Under the pieces are notes generated by a model that worked only from the letters and a program-made list of their open reading frames with translations, did no database searches and was not told where the DNA came from. From the NCBI RefSeq assembly GCF_012524075.1, contig NZ_JAAZUI010000002.1:62001-126000 (forward strand): 64,000 nt of DNA. Reading direction: 5' to 3'. Position 1 is the first letter of the stretch. Each line of letters starts with the position of its first letter. This document shows, in pieces, positions 56,750 through 64,000 of this stretch. Source of the DNA: Lutibacter sp. B1 (GTDB lineage Bacteria; Bacteroidota; Bacteroidia; Flavobacteriales; Flavobacteriaceae). A program made the translations under genes and the position numbers.

Positions 56750-58149
56750 TGAGTATAACTTTAAGTATTATCTATTTGATCTCAACCGTAGCTTTTGTTA
56801 TCGGTTTAAAATTACTTGGACATCCAGAAACAGCTAAAAAAGGTAATTTCATTTCGGCATTAGGTATGGCAATTGCTATTTTAGGTACTATTTTCTTAGC
56901 TGAAAAAGAGGTTCCAACAATTATTTATTCACTTATTGGTACTGCAATTGTAATTGGAGGAATTATTGGTTATATAATTGCCATTAAAGTTGAAATGACA
57001 AAAATGCCTGAATTGGTATCTCTTTTTAACGGATTTGGAGGAGCAAGTGCTTTGCTTATTGGTTTAATTGAATTTAGTAAAAATGTAGGAGTAGAAGAAT
57101 CATTAAAAGCTCCTTCATCAATATTAGTAACAATTTTAGCAGCTATTATAATTGGTAGTATCACATTTACAGGAAGTTTAGTGGCTTGGGCTAAATTAAA
57201 TGGCTCTATGAAAGATATAAGACTCCCTAAATACAATCTTATAAATAATATCATGTTCTTAGCACTTATTGCTTTTGGAACATACATTGTATTAATGGAT
57301 ACTGATAGTTTGTTTTTAATTTATATTTTACTTTTAGCCGCATTAGTTTATGGCTTTTTATTTGTAGTTCCAATTGGTGGAGCGGATATGCCTGTGGTAA
57401 TTTCACTTTTAAACTCATTAACAGGTATTGCTGCCGCTATTACAGGTGTACTATACAATAACATGGTTATGCTTGTAGGTGGTATTTTAGTGGGATCTGC
57501 CGGATTAATTTTAACTTTTGCAATGTGTAAAGCCATGAACCGCTCCTTATCTAATGTAATATTTGGTGCTTTTGGTGGTGCTGAAGTTGCTGGTACTACA
57601 GGAGGAAAGATTGGAGGTAATATCAAAAAAACAAGTGCCAGTGATGCTGCTGTAATGATGAATTATTCAAGTAATGTAGTAATTGTACCGGGATACGGTT
57701 TAGCTGTAGCACAAGCTCAACATGTTATTCATGAATTAGAAGAATTACTTACAAAAAAAGGTGTGAATGTAAAATATGCTATTCATCCTGTTGCTGGAAG
57801 AATGCCTGGTCACATGAATGTTTTATTGGCTGAAAGTAATGTAGATTATAGCAAACTAGTTGAAATGGACGATATCAATCCTCATTTTCCAAATACCGAT
57901 GTTGTATTGGTTGTTGGTGCTAATGATGTTGTTAACCCTGCAGCTCATAACGACCCTTCAAGCCCAATTTATGGTATGCCAATTTTAGATGTAGAAAATG
58001 CCAAACATATTATTGTAAACAAACGAAGTATGAAACCTGGTTATGCAGGTATTGAAAACGAATTATTCTATAATCAAAAAACTTCAATGCTTTTTGGTGA
58101 CGCCAAAGCTGCTTTAACAGATTTAGTTAATGAGCTAAAAAATATGTAA
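56749..58149 (+). CDS. pntB: NAD(P) transhydrogenase beta subunit
   Basis: A 466-residue subunit with about nine membrane helices (1-265) followed by the NADP(H)-binding domain (about 290-466; VIVPGYGLAVAQAQHVIHEL, VLVVGANDVVNPAAH and IYGMPILDVENA). KMPELVSLFNGFGGASALL is the conserved helix segment. All three pnt genes are tightly packed and end at a strong terminator, so they form one operon. The enzyme supplies NADPH, which also supports the peroxide defences. Confidence 0.95.
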   Translation: MSITLSIIYLISTVAFVIGLKLLGHPETAKKGNFISALGMAIAILGTIFLAEKEVPTIIYSLIGTAIVIGGIIGYIIAIKVEMTKMPELVSLFNGFGGASALLIGLIEFSKNVGVEESLKAPSSILVTILAAIIIGSITFTGSLVAWAKLNGSMKDIRLPKYNLINNIMFLALIAFGTYIVLMDTDSLFLIYILLLAALVYGFLFVVPIGGADMPVVISLLNSLTGIAAAITGVLYNNMVMLVGGILVGSAGLILTFAMCKAMNRSLSNVIFGAFGGAEVAGTTGGKIGGNIKKTSASDAAVMMNYSSNVVIVPGYGLAVAQAQHVIHELEELLTKKGVNVKYAIHPVAGRMPGHMNVLLAESNVDYSKLVEMDDINPHFPNTDVVLVVGANDVVNPAAHNDPSSPIYGMPILDVENAKHIIVNKRSMKPGYAGIENELFYNQKTSMLFGDAKAALTDLVNELKNM

Positions 58150-58168
58150 TCAATCATTTACCATTTAC

Positions 58169-58201
58169 AAAAAGGGGAAAGATTATCTTTCCCCTTTTTT
58201 T
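58169..58201 (+). terminator. Rho-independent terminator after pntB
   Basis: A 14-base-pair stem with core GGGGAAAGA facing TCTTTCCCC, loop TTA, followed by seven T. It closes the transhydrogenase operon. Confidence 0.9.
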
Positions 58202-58240
58202 ATTAAAAAAAATATTTTTAGCTGAACCGTCAATTTTTAT

Positions 58241-58248
58241 TAATTTTG
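58241..58248 (+). promoter_or_regulatory. Candidate -7 box for the gene at 58271
   Basis: TAATTTTG fits TAnnTTTG and lies 22 bases before the start codon. At the -33 distance only TTAG is present (58218-58221), a weak match. Confidence 0.4.
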
Positions 58249-58270
58249 TTACGTAACTAAAAAAACAAAA

Positions 58271-59725
58271 ATGGCTTTAAAATTAAAAGGTGATATAGAA
58301 ATTAATGATACTCCTACTAGCAAAACAAAAGCTCTAAAAATAAATTTGAACAAATATATTTATGGAACTTTTGCAGAAATAGGCGCAGGACAAGAAACCG
58401 TTAGACATTTTTTTAGAGCCGGAGGAGCATCTGGCACAATTGCAAAAGCAATGAGTGCTTACGATAAAGAATTTTCTGATGCTATTTATGGTGCTGAAAG
58501 TTATAACCGCTATGTTACGGAAGAAAGACTTAAAAAAATGCTTTCTTATGAAATAGAAATCATTGAAGATAGATTAAGTAGAAAAATTCATCCACAAAAA
58601 ATGTTTTTTTCGTATGCCAATACAGTTACAACAATTGATTTTGCAAGAAAATTTAAAGGTCATGGTTGGGTTGGAATCAAGTTTCAATTAGATCCTCTTG
58701 AAGATTATAACGAAATTATACTTCACGTTCGTTTTAAAGAAACCGACGCTAAATTACAACAAGAAACTCTTGGCATATTAGGTGTTAACCTAATTTATGG
58801 CGCCTATTATTTAAATGATAAACCCAAAGAACTTTTAAAATCGTTATACGACAATTTACATAAAATTCAGATTGAAATTGATATGATTAATTTCTCCGGT
58901 CCTCGTTTTTCTTATATAGACAATAGGCTTATGAGTTTGTTATTAGTGAAAAACGAAATGACAAATGCTGTAATGTTTGGTCCGGACGGAAATAACCTAT
59001 TGCCCGCTCAACAATTATACAAAGCCAATATTTTAGCACTTAGAGGTAGTTTTAGACCCGTTACTAAGGTAAATATGGATATGTATAAACTGGCCGAAGA
59101 AATGTTTTTAAAAGAAAATAAAGTTGCTAAAAATAATACCAAAATAATCTTTGAAATTACATTGGCTAATTTAAGTTCTGAAGGAGAAATTGATGAACGA
59201 GATTTTTTAGATAGAGCAGAATTATTATGTTCACTTGGACAAAATGTGATGATTACAAATTATCAGGAATATTATAAACTAGTTGAATATTTTTCTGAAT
59301 TTACAAAAGCTCGTATTGGTTTAGCAATGGGTGTTTACAGTTTTATCCAAATATTTGATGAAAAATATTACCGTAATTTAAGCGGTGGCATTTTAGAAGC
59401 ATTTGGTAAACTATTCTTTAAAGACTTGAAAGTTTACTTATATCCTCTAAAAGATCAACGTACCGGTGAAATAAGAACAAGTGATAATTTAAAAGTACAT
59501 CCACGTATGAAAGAATTATATAAATTCTTTAAATATAACGGTAAAGTAGTTGATATAAAAGATTTTGACCCTGATATATTAGATATTTTCTCACAAACTG
59601 TACTTAATATGATTGCCAATGGTGAAAAAGGCTGGGAAGAAATGCTCCCTAAAGGAATTGCCGCAACAATTAAAGATCACCGTTTATTTGGTTATTCCAG
59701 AAGAAGGTTTGCTAAACTTAAATAA
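58271..59725 (+). CDS. Conserved Bacteroidota protein of unknown function, 484 residues
   Basis: A long cytoplasmic-looking protein without signal peptide or membrane segments. It carries YGTFAEIGAGQETVRHFFRAGGASGTIAKAMSAYD (recorded as GTFAEIGAGQET and GGASGTIAKAMSAYD), a strongly conserved start in flavobacterial relatives, and ends FGYSRRRFAK. Relatives are sometimes labelled as TonB-dependent receptor or nicotinate-nucleotide adenylyltransferase, but I see neither fold: no barrel, and no HxGH nucleotidyl-transfer motif. It is a single-gene unit after the pnt terminator. Confidence 0.82.
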   Translation: MALKLKGDIEINDTPTSKTKALKINLNKYIYGTFAEIGAGQETVRHFFRAGGASGTIAKAMSAYDKEFSDAIYGAESYNRYVTEERLKKMLSYEIEIIEDRLSRKIHPQKMFFSYANTVTTIDFARKFKGHGWVGIKFQLDPLEDYNEIILHVRFKETDAKLQQETLGILGVNLIYGAYYLNDKPKELLKSLYDNLHKIQIEIDMINFSGPRFSYIDNRLMSLLLVKNEMTNAVMFGPDGNNLLPAQQLYKANILALRGSFRPVTKVNMDMYKLAEEMFLKENKVAKNNTKIIFEITLANLSSEGEIDERDFLDRAELLCSLGQNVMITNYQEYYKLVEYFSEFTKARIGLAMGVYSFIQIFDEKYYRNLSGGILEAFGKLFFKDLKVYLYPLKDQRTGEIRTSDNLKVHPRMKELYKFFKYNGKVVDIKDFDPDILDIFSQTVLNMIANGEKGWEEMLPKGIAATIKDHRLFGYSRRRFAKLK

Positions 59726-59741
59726 GTTTTGTTTTAATTTA

Positions 59742-59767
59742 AACCTTTCTTAATTTTAATCGTCTAA
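59742..59767 (+). promoter_or_regulatory. Candidate ECF-sigma promoter of the sigma factor operon
   Basis: AACCTTT at 59742-59748 and CGTCTAA at 59761-59767, 12 bases apart, resemble the -35 AAC(C/T)TT and -10 GTCTAA elements of ECF-type promoters. It lies 17 bases before the sigma gene start, suggesting the sigma factor drives its own operon. Confidence 0.55.
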
Positions 59768-59784
59768 CAACAAAAAAAGAGTAC

Positions 59785-60327
59785 GTGACAGACGATAATT
59801 TATTAGTTGCACAACTAAAAAACCCAGCTACGCAAGAGCAAGCCTTTCGTAAGCTAATGTTGTTATACAAAAAACGATTGTATTGGCATATTAGAAAAAT
59901 TGTGCTTTCACATGACGATACTGATGATGTACTTCAAAACACATTTATCAAAGTATTTAAAAACATACATTCTTTTAAAGAAGAAAGTAAATTATTTTCT
60001 TGGATATACAGAATTGCAACCAACGAAGCAATTTCATTCATAAATAAAAAAGCAGCAAAACATAATGTAGATATTAGCGTATTACAGCATACTATGGCAG
60101 AAGATTTAACGTCCGACAGCTATTTTTCAGGAGATGAAATTCAATTATTACTCCAAAAAGCTATTGTTACATTACCACAAAAACAACAACTGGTATTTAA
60201 TATGAAATATTTTGATGAGATGAAATATACAGACATGTCCGAAATACTGGGAACCTCGGTAGGAGCTTTAAAAGCATCTTATTTTCATGCAGTAAAAAAG
60301 ATTGAAGATTACTTAAAAACTCATTAA
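59785..60327 (+). CDS. ECF RNA polymerase sigma factor
   Basis: A 180-residue extracytoplasmic-function sigma factor. The start is GTG at 59785; no ATG occurs near the family's usual N-terminus. Region 2 (about 20-90) has DDTDDVLQNTFIKVFKNIH and KLFSWIYRIATNEAI, and region 4 (about 125-178) has LPQKQQLVFNMKYFDEMKY and GTSVGALKASYFHAV. A presumed anti-sigma gene follows after 34 bases, and an ECF-type promoter precedes it, the classic arrangement of an envelope-stress or signal-response sigma. Confidence 0.92.
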   Translation: MTDDNLLVAQLKNPATQEQAFRKLMLLYKKRLYWHIRKIVLSHDDTDDVLQNTFIKVFKNIHSFKEESKLFSWIYRIATNEAISFINKKAAKHNVDISVLQHTMAEDLTSDSYFSGDEIQLLLQKAIVTLPQKQQLVFNMKYFDEMKYTDMSEILGTSVGALKASYFHAVKKIEDYLKTH

Positions 60328-60361
60328 ACCAAATTGCTTATAATGAGTCTTATTAATAGTT

Positions 60362-60988
60362 ATGAAAAAAAATGAATTACATAAAATAGCACCAAAATTA
60401 AGTTCACTAAAATCAAAAAAAATTGGTTTTACTGTACCTAAAAACTATTTTGAAAGTATTGAAGTGAGCGTTTTAAACACAATTAGTATTGAAAATTTAC
60501 AAAGTAAAACATTAAAACCTTCGTTTAAAACACCCGAAAACTATTTCGATACATTTGAAGATATTGTAATTTCAAAATTAAAAGCCGAAGTTTTACAAAC
60601 TAAAAATGAAGAAAAAATTCCGGAAGATTACTTTAATACAATTGAGGATGCTATTTTCAATAAAATAAAAAATCCTTCAAAATCGGTTGTATTTAAAAAC
60701 AAAGTTATTCAGCTTATTGCTCCTGTTAGTGTAGCTGTTGCAGCATCACTCCTATTAATATTTACACTTAATCAAAAATCGGTAAATATTACTTTTGACT
60801 CGTTAGCAACTTCAGAAATAGAAACCTTAATTGAAAATGGAACTATTGAAATAGATAATATAACTTTGGAAACAGCATTTTCTGATGTGGAAATTACTTA
60901 TAATGATTATAGTAATACGCTTTCTGATGAAGAAGTAGAAGATTATTTAAAAGGAAAAGATTTGGAAGAAATTATTTATGACAATTAA
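60362..60988 (+). CDS. Putative anti-sigma factor with one membrane segment and three NYF/DYF repeats
   Basis: A 208-residue protein with a cytoplasmic N-terminal part, one membrane helix (about 114-136; APVSVAVAASLLLIF) and an acidic periplasmic tail. The N-terminal part has three repeats of the form P(K/E)(N/D)YFxxxE at 25-34, 57-66 and 87-96 (VPKNYFESIE, TPENYFDTFE, IPEDYFNTIE), ~30 residues apart. Its place between a sigma gene and a periplasmic protein gene supports an anti-sigma role. No ZAS zinc motif is seen. It overlaps the upstream possible start of the next gene. Confidence 0.78.
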   Translation: MKKNELHKIAPKLSSLKSKKIGFTVPKNYFESIEVSVLNTISIENLQSKTLKPSFKTPENYFDTFEDIVISKLKAEVLQTKNEEKIPEDYFNTIEDAIFNKIKNPSKSVVFKNKVIQLIAPVSVAVAASLLLIFTLNQKSVNITFDSLATSEIETLIENGTIEIDNITLETAFSDVEITYNDYSNTLSDEEVEDYLKGKDLEEIIYDN

Positions 60989-60998
60989 AAATGAAAAA

Positions 60999-61460
60999 AT
61001 GAAAAAAATACTGTTTATACTATTTATATTTACAACTACTACAATAGTTGCTCAAAGGCAAATGAACAGACAAAATATTCGTTTATTGAAAACTTCATAT
61101 TTAACCGATGCCATAAATTTGACTCCTGCCGAAGCTGAAAAATTTTGGCCGGTTTATAATAAATACACCTATAAAATTCAAGATTTAAAAATCTCTTTAA
61201 AAAATATACTTCGTTTTGATGAAAGATTGGAGAAAAACAATATTAGCAATTTATCTGAAAAAGAAGCAAAAAAGCTGTTAGACAGTACAATACAAATTGA
61301 AAATGAAATAACAGAAAATAAAAAACAGATGTTTTTGGAATTATCTAAAATTATTTCAGCAAAAAAAATAGTTCAGCTCCAAAAATCTGAAAATGATTTT
61401 AACAAACAACTTTTAATGGAATACGGACGAAGACATAGATACCAAGGAGGTAAACAATAA
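60999..61460 (+). CDS. Periplasmic CpxP/Spy-like helical protein (third gene of sigma operon)
   Basis: Start placed at 60999 (MKKILFILFIF), giving 153 residues with a signal peptide ending TIVAQ; an ATG at 60978 would add seven residues and overlap the upstream gene by 11 bases. The mature part is helical, with LTPAEAEKFWPVYNKY, an 'LTxxEAxxFWPxYN' pattern seen in Bacteroidota periplasmic sensor-like proteins, and a Q/K/R-rich tail. It may act as a periplasmic stress sensor or chaperone linked to the anti-sigma protein (inference). Confidence 0.8.
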   Translation: MKKILFILFIFTTTTIVAQRQMNRQNIRLLKTSYLTDAINLTPAEAEKFWPVYNKYTYKIQDLKISLKNILRFDERLEKNNISNLSEKEAKKLLDSTIQIENEITENKKQMFLELSKIISAKKIVQLQKSENDFNKQLLMEYGRRHRYQGGKQ

Positions 61461-61486
61461 AAAAGGGAGCAAATTGCTCCCTTTTT
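61460..61486. terminator. Bidirectional rho-independent terminator
   Basis: GGGAGC at 61465-61470 pairs with GCTCCC at 61476-61481 around AAATT, extended by A5 on the left and T5 on the right. It lies between the sigma operon and the convergent ABC-F gene and can serve both; the ABC-F stop (61488) is next to it. Confidence 0.85.
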
Positions 61487-61487
61487 A

Positions 61488-63122
<1,635 letters not shown>

Positions 63123-63140
63123 TTATTTTAAATTGCGCTG

Positions 63141-63169
63141 CAAAAGTATAAAAATAGATTAACTATCAA
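63141..63169 (-). promoter_or_regulatory. Promoter of the ABC-F gene
   Basis: Minus-strand TTG (plus 63167-63169) then, after 18 bases, TACTTTTG (63141-63148) fits the Bacteroidota -33/-7 consensus well. The start codon is ~28 bases downstream. Confidence 0.7.
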
Positions 63170-63279
63170 TATTTAATTAAAAGTTAATTTTTTTCAGATA
63201 ATTTGGTAAAAAAACATTTAACATCTCATTAACAAGCAAACTCTGTAGTTGTATGTATTTTTGTGATAATTCAATCTCA

Positions 63280-64000
63280 ATGAAATATTTTATAAATCTC
63301 ATATTGTTAACTTTAAGTGTTAGTTGTACCACAACAAACAAACAAAATAGCACTGCATATTTTGGAGGACAAATTGTAAATCCAAAAGATAAATATGTAC
63401 TATTTTTAAAAGATGATGTTGTAATTGACACATTAACACTTGATAATAACAATAGATTTTTAAAAGAATATCAATCTTTAGATGAAGGATTGTACACTTT
63501 TAAACATGGAGGTGAATTTCAATATATTTATTTTGAACCTACCGATAGTATTTTAGTAAGACTAAATACATGGGATTTTGATGAATCAATAGTTTTTAGT
63601 GGTAATGGAAGTAGTAAAAATGAATTCTTAATTAATTTATTTTTACAAAATGAAAAAGAAGAAAAGTATATGTACCAAAATTTTTATTTGGATGAACATG
63701 ATTTTATGCAAAAAATAGATTCTCTGTCTGCTGAGAAAAATTCTATTTATAAAGATTTCGTTGCTCATGAAGATAATACTGTAACAGAAGGCTTTGAAAA
63801 ACTTAGTAATGCTGCTATCAATTTTCCTTTAGACAGATTAAAAGAAGTTTATCCTTATTATTATAAAAGAGTACATAACCTTGATAAAATTCCTGAAATT
63901 TCAGAAGATTTTTATAATTATAGAGATCAAATAAATCTCAACGAAGAAAGTTTACTTTCATTCTATCCTTATCAAAATTATTTAATAAGTTATTTATACC
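63280..64000 (+). CDS. Lipoprotein of unknown function, N-terminal part (3' end outside window)
   Basis: The frame opens at 63280 (MKYFINLILLTL) and runs to the window end without a stop, giving 240 residues. The lipobox LSVSC is followed by TTTNKQN. The mature start (STAYFGGQIVNPKDKYVLF, then KHGGEFQYIYFEPTDSIL) is a beta-rich domain similar in style to the DUF4369-like N-terminus of lipoproteins that end in a TlpA-type thioredoxin domain. The C-terminal part is needed to tell. It is divergent from the ABC-F gene. Confidence 0.8.
   Translation, partial: MKYFINLILLTLSVSCTTTNKQNSTAYFGGQIVNPKDKYVLFLKDDVVIDTLTLDNNNRFLKEYQSLDEGLYTFKHGGEFQYIYFEPTDSILVRLNTWDFDESIVFSGNGSSKNEFLINLFLQNEKEEKYMYQNFYLDEHDFMQKIDSLSAEKNSIYKDFVAHEDNTVTEGFEKLSNAAINFPLDRLKEVYPYYYKRVHNLDKIPEISEDFYNYRDQINLNEESLLSFYPYQNYLISYLY

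Noticed and set aside
56970-57626. Two long minus-strand frames inside pntB
   Set aside because: Both are complements of the pntB membrane region; proline/isoleucine-rich artefacts.
58271-59725. Annotation as TonB-dependent receptor or nicotinate-nucleotide adenylyltransferase
   Set aside because: No signal peptide, barrel or plug, and no nucleotidyl-transferase HxGH motif.
63177-63452. Minus-strand 91-codon frame near the window end
   Set aside because: Covers the start of the plus-strand lipoprotein gene, which has a good lipobox and stays open to the window end.

Overview
The window is AT-rich DNA (roughly 30 percent G+C by eye) from a Bacteroidota, most likely a member of the Flavobacteriaceae. 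The supporting signs are a SusC/SusD pair, BACON-domain and GH97 enzymes, lipoproteins with acidic residues after the lipobox cysteine, TAnnTTTG-type -7 promoter boxes, split pntAA/pntAB/pntB genes and several small proteins that look flavobacterial. I see no rRNA, tRNA, CRISPR array, transposase or phage genes. Functions are assigned from motifs and context read directly from the sequence; no database search was run.

Layout. 1-5.4 kb: three tandem paralogous MacB/FtsX-type ABC permeases, the first cut by the window edge. 5.4-32.5 kb: a large polysaccharide utilisation locus with SusC, SusD, a three-module surface glycan-binding lipoprotein, GH2, GH31, GH97, BACON-GH5_4, GH3, an AraC regulator, L-fuconate dehydratase, two SDR dehydrogenases, a fumarylacetoacetase-type hydrolase, an amidohydrolase-type lactonase, GH95 and a FucP symporter. 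The enzymes match each linkage of fucosylated xyloglucan: GH5_4 for the backbone, GH95 for fucose, GH2 for galactose, GH31 for xylose and GH3 for glucose. The remaining genes form a full non-phosphorylative L-fucose route to pyruvate plus lactate. The inverting-type GH97 is the one enzyme with no obvious bond to cut.

32.5-37.2 kb: housekeeping genes (FATP-like acyl-CoA synthetase, SPFH protein, LETM1-like small protein) and two very short genes. 37.2-41.9 kb: a redox island with Ohr, a MarR regulator, a 49-residue cysteine-rich peptide, glutathione peroxidase, OhrR, and a tandemly duplicated divergent pair of a dual-CxxC membrane protein and a Crp/Fnr regulator. 42.1-51.5 kb: a stand-alone GH5 cellulase, an ATP-grasp/methyltransferase pair, a secreted protein with a LytS/LytTR two-component system, and a galactan pair (GH2 plus GH53). 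51.6-54.2 kb: a DUF364 protein overlapping a gene that appears to fuse ECF-transporter-like membrane parts to a THEP1-like NTPase. 54.2-64 kb: PhnP-like MBL hydrolase, PntAA/AB/B transhydrogenase, a conserved protein of unknown function, an ECF sigma/anti-sigma/periplasmic protein operon with an ECF-type promoter, a YbiT-like ABC-F protein, and the start of a lipoprotein gene cut by the window end.

How it works together. The sequence after each lipobox cysteine suggests the order of attack. SusD, the glycan-binding protein, GH5_4 and GH53 carry acidic export-type signals and are probably on the cell surface. The exo-acting GH2, GH97, GH3 and GH95 lipoproteins mostly carry lysine there and are probably periplasmic. 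Fucosylated oligosaccharides would be cut outside, imported by SusCD, trimmed in the periplasm, and the released fucose taken up by FucP and oxidised.
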